Origin: Sciscionella marina DSM 45152
GTDB taxonomy: Bacteria; Actinomycetota; Actinomycetes; Mycobacteriales; Pseudonocardiaceae
Length of the DNA stretch: 64,000 bases
Reading direction: 5' to 3'
NCBI RefSeq assembly: GCF_000379465.1
Contig: NZ_KB905381.1
Coordinates: 372,001-436,000, forward strand
Shown: piece by piece, positions 42,238 to 49,838 of the stretch
Layout of the letters: the number at the start of each line of letters is the position of its first letter
Position numbering within the stretch: position 1 is the stretch's first letter
The notes under the pieces: generated by a model
Told to the model about the DNA's origin: nothing
What the model saw: the letters and a program-made list of their open reading frames with translations, nothing else
The model's database searches: none
Program-made: the position numbers and the translations under genes

Positions 42238-43167
42238 TCAGGCCGAGCGTTCCCGGCGCCGGTAGGCGATGCCCGCGGCGAGCGCACCGGCGACCGCGCC
42301 CGCGCCGAGCACCGAGGGCACCCCGATCTTGGCCGCCTTGCGCCCGGTGCGGAAATCCCGGATCTCCCAGCCGCGCTGCCGGGCGATATCGCGCAGTCCG
42401 TTGTCCGGGTTGACCGCGACCGCGGTGCCCACGACGGAGAGCATCGGCACATCGTTGGCCGAGTCGGAGTAGGCGGTGCACCGGCGCAGGTCCAGACCCT
42501 CCCGCGCGGCGAGCGCCCGTACCGCGTGCGCCTTGGCCTTGCCGTGCAACAGCTCACCGACGAGCCGTCCGGTGAGCACCCCGCTCTCGTGTTCGGCGAC
42601 CGTGCCCAGTGCTCCGGTCAGCCCGAGCCTGCGCGCGATGATCTGCGCCAGCTCCTGCGGGGTCGCGGTGACCAGCCACACCCGCTGGCCCGCCTGCAGG
42701 TGCATATCGGCGAGCGCGCGGGTGCCCGCCCAGATCTTGTCCGCCATGAGCTCGTCGTAGATCTCCTCACCGAGCTCGACGAGCTTGTCCAGGCTGCGGC
42801 CCTGCACGAAGGACAGGGTGTGCTCGCGGGCCGCGGCCATCCCGCCGGTGCTCTCCTTGCCGATGATCCGGTACTTGACCTGTTGCCAGGCGAACTCGGC
42901 CAGATCGGAGGAGGTGAAGTACTTGCGCGCGGCCAGCCCGCGGGCGAAGTGGAAGATCGAGGCGCCCATCATCATGGTGTTGTCCACGTCGAAGAACGCG
43001 GCCGCAGTGAGATCGGGCGGAACCTCGACGCGCTCGGCCTGATCCTGCTCGGCGGCCGTGGACGCGGCCTGCGCGGACGCCTCGCCCGCGATGGCCGCCC
43101 TACGATCGGCTGCGGTCTCCTGAGCAGGGCGCTCGGTCTCCGAGCGGCTGGCATTACGTACTGACAC
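42238..43167 (-). CDS. HAD-IB family phosphatase (SerB1-like) with C-terminal hydrophobic segment
   Basis: A 309-residue HAD phosphatase. A charged, Ala-rich N-terminal tail of ~50 residues precedes FFDVDNTMM (nucleophile Asp60 and Asp62). The middle cap is followed by [13 protein letters not shown] (motif II Thr), then the Lys in [11 protein letters not shown] and [11 protein letters not shown] (motif IV). A small hydrophobic stretch ([15 protein letters not shown]) near the end may attach it to the membrane. The family includes phosphoserine phosphatases, but here a lipid phosphate is equally plausible given the acyltransferase neighbour. GTG 43167 was chosen because GGGAGG precedes it by 6 bases. 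Confidence 0.86.
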   Translation of the reverse strand: MSVRNASRSETERPAQETAADRRAAIAGEASAQAASTAAEQDQAERVEVPPDLTAAAFFDVDNTMMMGASIFHFARGLAARKYFTSSDLAEFAWQQVKYRIIGKESTGGMAAAREHTLSFVQGRSLDKLVELGEEIYDELMADKIWAGTRALADMHLQAGQRVWLVTATPQELAQIIARRLGLTGALGTVAEHESGVLTGRLVGELLHGKAKAHAVRALAAREGLDLRRCTAYSDSANDVPMLSVVGTAVAVNPDNGLRDIARQRGWEIRDFRTGRKAAKIGVPSVLGAGAVAGALAAGIAYRRRERSA

Positions 43168-43280
43168 GCGGCGCCTCCCATGTCCTCGGGTCAAGGGTAG
43201 CGATGGGTGCCACCGAGTGAGTGGACCGCCGCACTATTGCGAACCCGCACTATTGCGCACCCGCGCTGTCGGAGCCGGTG

Positions 43281-44129
43281 CTACCGCGAACCGCCCGCCG
43301 CGCGCACCGCGGTGTCCGAGCAGCTTCCCGTGGCGGGGAGCATGCCGATCCGGTCCTGGCGGCCGGAGGTGATGCGCTCGCAGCCGAGCCGTTCCCGCAG
43401 TGCCGTCGTGCGCTCGGCGATCGCCTGCAACATCGCGGTCGACTCGGCGAACCGGGCGCGAGCCGGGGCCGGAATGCCCGGGCGCAGCCGGTCCAGCTGA
43501 AGCTGGCGGGTCCGCGCCCAGTCGCGCAATTGGGTCAGCGCGCTGCCGCCGCTGTTGGTGCCGAGCTGGATGCTCGCCCGCGCGGCCGCGCTCGATTCGC
43601 TGTCGAAGTCCTGCAGCGCGTCGAGGTAGTTCGCCGGGCTCGCCGACCGCTCCGTGCGCAGTGCCTCGAGGTCCTGGACGCGTTGGGCCGCCACGTGGAG
43701 CCGCTTGCGCGCCTGGGCGTTCGCATCGAGAGTGAGCCCGAGCGAAGCGTTCTCCACCCCGCGTTTGAGTCCGTAGAACGGCTGACCGGGCAGCGCGTCC
43801 CGGGAGGCGATGACCCCGAGCGCGCCGAACACCAGCAGCAGGCAGCAGGCGGCGGCCAGGGCGATGCCGAACCGGGAACGCCGGTGCTCGCCTGCGCGCG
43901 GTACCGGGGCGGGACGATGGTGCGCCTGCGTGGCGGGGCCGAGTTCGCTGAGCAGGCCGACCGCGATGCGGGCCCGGGTCGCGGTCGGCAGCACGACAGT
44001 TTCCGCGCGCTCCCGCAGCCGTGCGACGATCCTGGCGTCCGCGGCGAATTCCGGGTCCGGGGTTCCCTCGACGGCGTGCTCGAAGCGCTCGTGCGCCGCC
44101 GCGGGTCCTAGCCGCATCGCCCTGTTCAC
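43281..44129 (-). CDS. DUF5667 single-TM protein, probable anti-sigma factor (RsbN-like)
   Basis: A 282-residue membrane protein. The N-terminal ~80 residues are cytoplasmic and helical, one TM helix lies at 87-108 (FGIALAAACCLLLVFGALGV), and the DUF5667 domain follows outside (LPGQPFYGLKRGVENASLGL), rich in helices. It is encoded downstream of the ECF sigma factor gene with a 107-base gap. In Streptomyces the same arrangement and topology belong to bldN-rsbN, where RsbN binds BldN. The anti-sigma role is inferred from that. Two Cys in the last third (C250 and C271) may form a disulfide outside. Confidence 0.8.
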   Translation of the reverse strand: MNRAMRLGPAAAHERFEHAVEGTPDPEFAADARIVARLRERAETVVLPTATRARIAVGLLSELGPATQAHHRPAPVPRAGEHRRSRFGIALAAACCLLLVFGALGVIASRDALPGQPFYGLKRGVENASLGLTLDANAQARKRLHVAAQRVQDLEALRTERSASPANYLDALQDFDSESSAAARASIQLGTNSGGSALTQLRDWARTRQLQLDRLRPGIPAPARARFAESTAMLQAIAERTTALRERLGCERITSGRQDRIGMLPATGSCSDTAVRAAGGSR

Positions 44130-44236
44130 CCGTCCGCTCTCGCGTACCTTTCCGACAACTGGGCAACGATGGGTAACCGGTCCGGGTTACGGCGTGCGCG
44201 CAAGCCAACCCGTTCGGCGGACGACGGAAGACGGGA

Positions 44237-44872
44237 CTAACGCAGTTCCCGCGGCATCAGCGCGGCGAGCCTGCGCACCGCGCGGTGCTGCAGGGCCTTG
44301 ATCGCGCCCTCCCCGCGCTGCATCACCTCGGCGGTCTCGGCCACCGAGAGCCCTTGGAGGAAGCGCAGGGTGATCACTTCCCGCTGGTCCTCGCCGAGCC
44401 GCGCCACGCAGCGCATCAGCTCGTCGTTGGTGGCGTCCGCGATGACCTGGTCGTCCGGGCCGGATCTGGTGATCTCGGCGACCGGTGCGGCATCCGAGGG
44501 GTCGGCGGAGGCCAGTTCGAGGCGGTAACGGCTGGACTTGACGTGGTCGAAGATCAGGTTGCGGGCGATGGTGATGAACCAGGCGCCGACATCGCGGCCC
44601 TGATAGGAGATGGTTCCGATGCGGCGCAGCGCCCGCAGGAAGGTTTCGCTCGTGACATCCTCGGCGAGGGCGCGGTCCTTGACCCGGAAGAGCACATAGC
44701 GGAACACCACGTCGACGTAGTGGTCGTAGAGCAGGCCGAACGCATGTTGATCGCCGTCCTGGGCGCACTCCACGAGCCGCCAGTTGTTCTCCTGCTTGCT
44801 CTCCTCGCAGCCCGGCTGGCCGTCGGGTACCGCGTACAGCACCCGTGCGGTGGACTCGGTGCCTTGTGCCAC
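44237..44872 (-). CDS. ECF sigma factor, BldN-like
   Basis: A 211-residue sigma-70 family protein. An N-terminal tail of ~30 residues (PGCEESKQENNWRLVE) precedes region 2 (~35-105, FGLLYDHYVDVVFRYVLFRV and AEDVTSETFLRALRRI). Region 4 follows at ~150-205 (LGEDQREVITLRFLQGLSVA, GEGAIKALQHRAVRRLAAL). The strings match the BldN/SigE-type sigma that directs development and chaplin-like genes in Streptomyces, and its partner RsbN-like gene lies just downstream. The GTG start has GGGAGG about 10 bases before it. In this location relatives also carry this sigma gene. Confidence 0.88.
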   Translation of the reverse strand: MAQGTESTARVLYAVPDGQPGCEESKQENNWRLVECAQDGDQHAFGLLYDHYVDVVFRYVLFRVKDRALAEDVTSETFLRALRRIGTISYQGRDVGAWFITIARNLIFDHVKSSRYRLELASADPSDAAPVAEITRSGPDDQVIADATNDELMRCVARLGEDQREVITLRFLQGLSVAETAEVMQRGEGAIKALQHRAVRRLAALMPRELR

Positions 44873-44996
44873 CTGGAAGCACCTCCCTGTGCCCGCTGCG
44901 GTTCATGTTGCGAAAGCAGTCCGAATGTTACTGCTGGGTAGCCACCGTGGCCAGATCGGGTCGCCAGTTATTGCCGTTCTGCGTGGATCCACTCAC

Positions 44997-45012
44997 GATG
45001 AGGTGCATCACA
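44997..45012. promoter_or_regulatory. CRP/FNR-like half-conserved site
   Basis: GATGA-GGTGCA-TCACA resembles TGTGA-N6-TCACA, with the right half perfect. It lies in the 220-base divergent gap between the sigma gene and the acyl-CoA ligase gene. Binding is a guess. Confidence 0.3.
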
Positions 45013-45092
45013 CAATGCCATGCTGTGGGTCCGCCTCCGGTTACGTGGGGGCGGGATGGTGTTTCGGACAGTACTGCATGAGGAGGCAGTGG

Positions 45093-46529
45093 ATGGCGCG
45101 CAATGTCGCTGATCTCGTTCGCTCGGCGGCCGCTCGGGTGCCGGATGGGACCGCGCTGCTCGACCAGCGCACGGACCGGATGCTGACCTGGGCAGGCCTG
45201 GATGCCGAGGTGGATCGGCTCGCGCGCGGTTATCTCGGTGCGGGACTCGAACCGGGAGACCGGGTGGTGCTCAGCGCGCCCACGAGCGTCGAGACCTGCC
45301 TCGCGGTGTTCGGGGTGTTACGTGCCGGTGGAATTGTCGTTCCGATGGCACCAGATTCCCCCGCGCGGGTGATAGAGGCTGTCATCGCGGACGCCGGAGC
45401 GCGGTTCGGGATCGGTGTGTCCGGAGTCCCCGAACTGACCCCGGGCGACCCGGCGGACACGCTCCCGGAGACCGGGGACGAGGACATCGCGGTGCTGTGC
45501 TTCACCTCGGGCACCGCGGCGGGACCGAACGGGGTGCGGCTGTCCCACCGGGCGCTGCTGGCCAACGTCGAACAGTGCGCGCGGATCGAGCCCGCCCCGG
45601 TCACCGCGCAGGACACGCTGCTGCTCTGCCTTCCGCTGCACCACATCTACGGGCTCTCGGCCGCGCTGTTCCAGGTGGCGGCGGCCGGGGCGAGCGCGGT
45701 GCTGCTCGACGGGTTCCATCCGGACGAGGTGCTCGACGTGCTCGGCACCCGTCAGGTGACCTCGCTGATCGGGGTGCCGCCGATGTACGCCGCACTGCTG
45801 GAACGGGGCTCCGAACGGCTGGCCAAGGCCTGCGCGCAGGTGCGGCTGCTCACCTCCGGGGCCGCACCGTTGCCCGAGGCCGTGCTCACCGGGATCCGGG
45901 AGGCGACCGGGCTCGAGGTGCACGAGGGGTACGGGCTCACCGAGGCCGGTCCGGTGGTGACCTGGTCCCTGGTGTCCGGCGCGACCAAACCCGGTTCGGT
46001 CGGCAGGCCGATCCCCGGGGTGGAGCTCAGACTCGTGGACAACGATGGAAGCGAACTCCCGGAACCGGACGAGTCCGGCGATGACAACGACGAAGGGCGC
46101 ATCGCGATACGCGGGGACAATCTGTTCTCCGGGTACTGGCCGGACGGGGAACGCGGCCCGGACGCCGAGGGCTGGTTCGTCACCGGGGACGTCGGCTACC
46201 TGGACACCGAGGGAGATCTGCACCTGATCGACCGCGAGGGCGACCTGATCATCGTGAACGGATTCAACGTGTTCCCGCACGAGGTCGAGGAGGTGCTGGA
46301 CGCGCTGCCCGGGGTGCGCGAGGCCGCCGTCATCGGGGTGCCCGACGAGCGGACCGGCGAGGCGGTCAAGGCGGTGCTCGTCCTGGCGGGGGAGCTGACC
46401 GAGGAGGAGATCCGCGCGCACTGCACCGCGCGGCTGGCCCGGTTCAAGGTGCCGAGCGTGATCGAATTCGCCGATACCCTCCCGCACTCGCCGACCGGCA
46501 AACTGTTCCGCCGTACGCTTCGGGCATGA
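45093..46529 (+). CDS. AMP-dependent acyl-CoA synthetase/ligase
   Basis: A 478-residue ANL-superfamily enzyme. The phosphate loop TSGTAAGPNGVRLSH lacks the usual TGxPKG lysine, which is replaced by P-N-G. Later motifs HEGYGLTEAGPVVTW (A5), GWFVTGDVGYLD (A7), IVNGFNVFPHEVEEVL (A8) and PTGKLFRR (A10, catalytic Lys) are complete. It activates a carboxylate, probably a fatty acid, to acyl-AMP and then the CoA thioester. ATG 45093 has GAGGAGG 7 bases upstream; the longer reading frame is antisense to the sigma gene. The stop overlaps the glutaredoxin-like start (ATGA), so they form an operon. Confidence 0.88.
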   Translation: MARNVADLVRSAAARVPDGTALLDQRTDRMLTWAGLDAEVDRLARGYLGAGLEPGDRVVLSAPTSVETCLAVFGVLRAGGIVVPMAPDSPARVIEAVIADAGARFGIGVSGVPELTPGDPADTLPETGDEDIAVLCFTSGTAAGPNGVRLSHRALLANVEQCARIEPAPVTAQDTLLLCLPLHHIYGLSAALFQVAAAGASAVLLDGFHPDEVLDVLGTRQVTSLIGVPPMYAALLERGSERLAKACAQVRLLTSGAAPLPEAVLTGIREATGLEVHEGYGLTEAGPVVTWSLVSGATKPGSVGRPIPGVELRLVDNDGSELPEPDESGDDNDEGRIAIRGDNLFSGYWPDGERGPDAEGWFVTGDVGYLDTEGDLHLIDREGDLIIVNGFNVFPHEVEEVLDALPGVREAAVIGVPDERTGEAVKAVLVLAGELTEEEIRAHCTARLARFKVPSVIEFADTLPHSPTGKLFRRTLRA

Positions 46530-46774
46530 CGGCTGAGGCTGTGAAAGAAGTGACCCTGTTGGGTCGGGAGAATTGCCCGGCCTGCGTACGGGCCGAGACG
46601 GACATCGAGCGGATCTGCGGTGAACTCGGCGTGCCCTATTCGGTCACCGATGTGGACACCGATCCCGAACTGCGCGCCGAGTACGGGGACCGGGTCCCGG
46701 TGATCCTCATCGACGGCGCGGAGCACGGGTACTGGGCGGTCGAAGAGGACCGCCTCCGCGCCGCCCTGGCCTAG
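46526..46774 (+). CDS. Glutaredoxin-like protein (Rv0508-like)
   Basis: An 82-residue thioredoxin-fold protein with a CPAC active site (Cys17 and Cys20) in LLGRENCPACVRAE, then VPYSVTDVDTDPEL and the cis-Pro in DRVPVILIDG. It is the short DUF836-type glutaredoxin found in Actinobacteria before rex-hemA. It reduces disulfides in the cytoplasm, electron donor unknown. The ATG overlaps the ligase stop by 4 bases. Here the usual next genes (rex, hemA) are missing. Confidence 0.88.
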   Translation: MTAEAVKEVTLLGRENCPACVRAETDIERICGELGVPYSVTDVDTDPELRAEYGDRVPVILIDGAEHGYWAVEEDRLRAALA

Positions 46775-46884
46775 GAGTTATCTCGAGTCGGCTTGCGTGG
46801 CGGAACCTCCGCCGCAGCGCGAGCTGTCAGCCGGGTGACAAGCGGCTTCGCTGCTATGCAAGAGCGGCCGCACTGGCCTAGGAG
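46766..46884. repeat. 12-base direct repeats at the two convergent gene ends
   Basis: CTGGCCTAGGAG occurs at 46766-46777 and again at 46873-46884, 107 bases apart. The first copy holds the stop of the glutaredoxin-like gene; the second holds the stop of the PepSY lipoprotein gene on the other strand. The 103 bases between the genes carry nothing else recognised. Confidence 0.6.
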
Positions 46885-47231
46885 CTGTCGTTGTCCGACT
46901 CCATCTCGAGAATCGCGCCATCCTGCTTGCCGACGTCGACCTCGATGCGGCCCTTGCTGCTGTCGGCGATCTCGACCTCCCAGGTCGGTTTGCCCTTGGC
47001 GTGATCGGATTCCACGTTGAGCACGCGGCCGCCGTACTTACCCGTGGCGATCTTGCCCGCCTTGTCCTTGTCCACCGGAGTCTTGTTCACCGGGCCGCTG
47101 GATTCGGTGTGCGAGGCCGGTTCCTGCTGGTGCCCGTTGTCCTGGGCGGGTGCCTGGCCGCCACCGGAGCAGGCGGCGAGCACTCCGCTCGTGGCCGCGG
47201 CGAGGACGGTGAGCGCGATCTTCGTGCGCAT
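46878..47231 (-). CDS. PepSY-domain lipoprotein
   Basis: A 117-residue lipoprotein. The signal peptide MRTKIALTVLAAATSGVLAA ends in a perfect lipobox, L-A-A-C, with Cys21. A Gly/Gln/Ser/Pro-rich linker follows, then one PepSY domain (~50-115: AGKIATGKYGGRVLNVESD, PTWEVEIADSSKGRIEVDV). PepSY domains are thought to inhibit peptidases or act as carriers at the cell surface. ATG 47231 was chosen as the start of the signal sequence, with AGGAGT upstream. The acidic end (MESDNDSS) is notable. Confidence 0.85.
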   Translation of the reverse strand: MRTKIALTVLAAATSGVLAACSGGGQAPAQDNGHQQEPASHTESSGPVNKTPVDKDKAGKIATGKYGGRVLNVESDHAKGKPTWEVEIADSSKGRIEVDVGKQDGAILEMESDNDSS

Positions 47232-47328
47232 GGGACTCCTTCCACTGTGAACCACTCGCCACCGTGCCACGACGCGCGCGTGCTCGCATCGGGGGAGCGT
47301 TCAGGGATCACCCGGAGATGAGAGCGGC

Positions 47329-48927
47329 TCACCTCCAGGACGGCAGCCACATTTCGGCGTTCCAGTGCTCGACCGAGATCGAGTCGCCGTTGAGAATCGG
47401 CCAGAGCCAGACGAAATTCGCCACGACGAGCCCGACATAACAGGCGACGACGAGCAGTCCGGTCCGGCGCCGTTCGTAGCCGGCGGTGGCGCGGCCGAGG
47501 ATCTCGCCGAGTACGAGGGTGATCCCGAGCACCAGGAACGGCACGACCGGGGTCATGTAGAAGAAGAACATCTGCCGGGATTCGTCGATCATCCACGGCA
47601 GTACACCGGCAAGGTAGGTGATCAGCACGGTCGCGTAGCGCCAGTCGAACCGGCCGATGGTGCGCCACACGGCCCAGCCGAGTGTGGGCAGCGAGAGCCA
47701 CCACATGGCCGGGGTTCCGATGATCATGGTCCCGGCGACGCATTTGGGGGCGCCGCAGCCGGTGGCCGCGGAGTCGTAGGAGTAGAGCATCGGCCGCAGG
47801 CTCATCGGCCAGCTCCACGGTTTGGACTCCCAGGGATGCTGGCCCGCCGATTTGGTGGTCAGGTGTACGTGGAAATCGAGCACGTTGCCGCTGTAGTACC
47901 ACAGGGAGCGCAGGGCGTCCGGGATGAACCACCAGTTCGAATGCGCGCCGATGCCCTCGCCGTTGTAGGAGTAGCCGCCCGCGACATGTCGCTCGATGCC
48001 CGTTTCGCTGGCGAACCAGCCCCACCAGGTGGCCAGATAGGCCAGCACCGGGATCACCAGCATCGCCCACAGTGCCGGGGCCAGATCCCGGGCGAGCGCA
48101 CCCAGCCAGGGGCGCTGCACCCCGGCCGCGCGGCGTGCGGTGGCGCTGTAGAGCATGCACAGGATGCCGAACAGGGCGGCCCAGTAGGCGGCGTCCCACT
48201 TCACTCCGGCGGCGAGCCCGATCAGGATCCCGGTCGCGAACCGCCACCAGCGGAACCCCAGCCGCGGGCCGAACCGGGACTCGGTCGCCCAGCCCTGATC
48301 GGCCGCGGTGGCCAGCCGGTCGCGCACCTGGTCCCGGTCGGCCATCAGGGTGGCGAACGCGCCGAGCAGCAGCGTCGCCATGAACACGTCCAGCATGCCC
48401 ATCCGGGACTGCACATGGGACAGTCCGTCGCAGATCAGCAGGACCCCGGCGATCGAGCCCAGCAGAGTGGAGCGGGTCAGCCTGCGCGCGATCCGCACGA
48501 TCAGCACGACCATCGCCACCCCGGCCACCGCGGAGGCGAACCGCCAGCCGACCCCGTTGTAGCCGAACAGCCATTCGCCGATCGCGATGAACTCTTTGCC
48601 CAATGGCGGGTGCACGGTCAGCTCGTAGCCGGGATTGTCCTCGACCCCGCCGTTGCGCAGCATCTGCCAGGCCTGGGGCACGTAGTGCTTCTCGTCGAAG
48701 ACCGGTGCGCCGCCCTCGGTCGGCGAACCCAGATCCTGCAGCCGCACGATCGCCGCGATCACCGCGAGGGTCAGCGTGGCCAGCCAGCCGCGCAGCCGGT
48801 CGGTGGGCATCGGCTGATTCAGCCGGGCGAACGGGTTCGCCACGTACAGCCCCGGCGGCGGGCCGACCGGAGGGACCGCGCCGTCCGCGACGACGCCGAG
48901 CCTGGGTTCGCGGACGCGGGTACTCAC
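47329..48927 (-). CDS. pmt: Protein O-mannosyltransferase (Pmt, GT39 / ArnT-like)
   Basis: A 532-residue polytopic membrane glycosyltransferase that moves mannose from polyprenyl-phosphate-mannose to secreted proteins during Sec export. The first extracytoplasmic loop carries the catalytic acidic pair in GAPVFDEKHYVPQAW, then VHPPLGKEFIAIGEW, and QSRMGMLDVFMATLLL. About ten TM helices are visible. The late part contains the Pmt-typical HPWESKPWSWPM. GTG 48927 starts a product with family-like N-terminus STRVREPRLGV. It is divergent from rsmI, with only 25 bases between the starts, the same arrangement as mycobacterial Rv1002c-Rv1003. Confidence 0.92.
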   Translation of the reverse strand: MSTRVREPRLGVVADGAVPPVGPPPGLYVANPFARLNQPMPTDRLRGWLATLTLAVIAAIVRLQDLGSPTEGGAPVFDEKHYVPQAWQMLRNGGVEDNPGYELTVHPPLGKEFIAIGEWLFGYNGVGWRFASAVAGVAMVVLIVRIARRLTRSTLLGSIAGVLLICDGLSHVQSRMGMLDVFMATLLLGAFATLMADRDQVRDRLATAADQGWATESRFGPRLGFRWWRFATGILIGLAAGVKWDAAYWAALFGILCMLYSATARRAAGVQRPWLGALARDLAPALWAMLVIPVLAYLATWWGWFASETGIERHVAGGYSYNGEGIGAHSNWWFIPDALRSLWYYSGNVLDFHVHLTTKSAGQHPWESKPWSWPMSLRPMLYSYDSAATGCGAPKCVAGTMIIGTPAMWWLSLPTLGWAVWRTIGRFDWRYATVLITYLAGVLPWMIDESRQMFFFYMTPVVPFLVLGITLVLGEILGRATAGYERRRTGLLVVACYVGLVVANFVWLWPILNGDSISVEHWNAEMWLPSWR

Positions 48928-48939
48928 GGCGCACCATCG

Positions 48940-48945
48940 TAGAGT
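48940..48945 (+). promoter_or_regulatory. -10 box of a leaderless rsmI transcript
   Basis: TAGAGT lies 7 bases before GTG 48953. An alternative GTG at 48944 would lie inside the hexamer, so 48953 is taken as the start. Confidence 0.5.
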
Positions 48946-48952
48946 GAGCGGC

Positions 48953-49807
48953 GTGAGTGATGGATCTGGTGGCAGCCTGCTGCTCGCGGCGACTCCACTC
49001 GGTGACGCCCGGGACGCGTCGCCGCGGCTGACCGAGGCGATCGAGAACGCCGATGTGGTCGCCGCGGAGGACACCAGGAGGTTGCGTGCGCTGTGCGCGG
49101 TGCTCGCGGTGTCCCCGCGCGGGCGGATCGTGTCCTACTACGACGCGGTCGAGGCCGCCCGCACGCCCGGGCTGGTGGAGGCGATCGAGTCCGGCTCGCT
49201 CGTCGTCGTGGTCACCGATGCGGGCATGCCCTCGGTCTCCGATCCGGGGTTCCGCCTCGCCGCCGCCTGCGCCGAGCGCGGACTGCGGGTGAGCTGCGTA
49301 CCGGGGCCATCGGCGGTGACCGTGGCGCTCGCGGTCTCCGGATTGCCCTGCGAACGGTTCTGCTTCGAAGGGTTCGCCCCGCGCAAATCCGGTCAGCGGC
49401 GTAGCTGGCTGGACGAACTGCGCACCGAACGGCGCGCCGTGGTGTTCTTCGAGTCCCCGCACCGGCTCGCCGCCACCCTCGCCGATGCGGCCGAGGTGCT
49501 CGGCGCGGACCGGCGCGCCGCGGTCTGCCGGGAACTCAGCAAGACCCACGAGCAGGTGCTGCGCGGCGGACTCGCCGAGCTCGCCGGGGCGGTGGCCGAA
49601 GGAGTACGCGGGGAGATCACCGTGGTCCTCGAAGGGGCGGCCGCTCCGGAACCGGCCGCCGCGGAGGACCTGGTTCCCGAAGTGCTCGCCCTGATCGCCG
49701 AAGGGGAGCGCACCAAGACCGCGGCCGCGGCCGTCGCCGAACGCAACGGGGTCTCCAAGAAGACCCTCTACGACGCGGTGATAGCGAGCAAAAACCCCGG
49801 CGACTGA
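48953..49807 (+). CDS. rsmI: 16S rRNA (cytidine-1402-2'-O)-methyltransferase
   Basis: A 284-residue tetrapyrrole-methylase-fold enzyme using SAM to modify C1402 in the ribosomal P-site. It has LLLAATPLGDARDASPR, VVAAEDTRRLRAL, VVVVTDAGMPSVSDPGFRL (SAM loop), VPGPSAVTVALAVSGL, RFCFEGFAPRKSGQR, VFFESPHRLAATLADA and CRELSKTHEQVLRG. The C-terminal ~35 residues form the HTH-like tail TKTAAAAVAERNGVSKKTLY seen in the family. The start is set by the leaderless promoter. A long perfect hairpin covers the stop and acts as terminator against the convergent protease gene. Confidence 0.93.
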   Translation: MSDGSGGSLLLAATPLGDARDASPRLTEAIENADVVAAEDTRRLRALCAVLAVSPRGRIVSYYDAVEAARTPGLVEAIESGSLVVVVTDAGMPSVSDPGFRLAAACAERGLRVSCVPGPSAVTVALAVSGLPCERFCFEGFAPRKSGQRRSWLDELRTERRAVVFFESPHRLAATLADAAEVLGADRRAAVCRELSKTHEQVLRGGLAELAGAVAEGVRGEITVVLEGAAAPEPAAAEDLVPEVLALIAEGERTKTAAAAVAERNGVSKKTLYDAVIASKNPGD

Positions 49808-49824
49808 CTCAGTCGCCGGGGTTT
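49792..49824. terminator. Bidirectional terminator between rsmI and the protease gene
   Basis: AAACCCCGGCGACTGA and TCAGTCGCCGGGGTTT are perfect 16-base arms with a 1-base centre; the T and A runs serve both strands. The rsmI stop codon is within the stem. Confidence 0.85.
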
Positions 49825-49838
49825 GCGCTGCGAACGGG

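Noticed and set aside
47087-49549. 820-codon minus-strand frame across pmt and the PepSY gene
   Set aside because: It runs through the pmt coding sequence in another frame and crosses the promoter between pmt and rsmI. It has no family resemblance.
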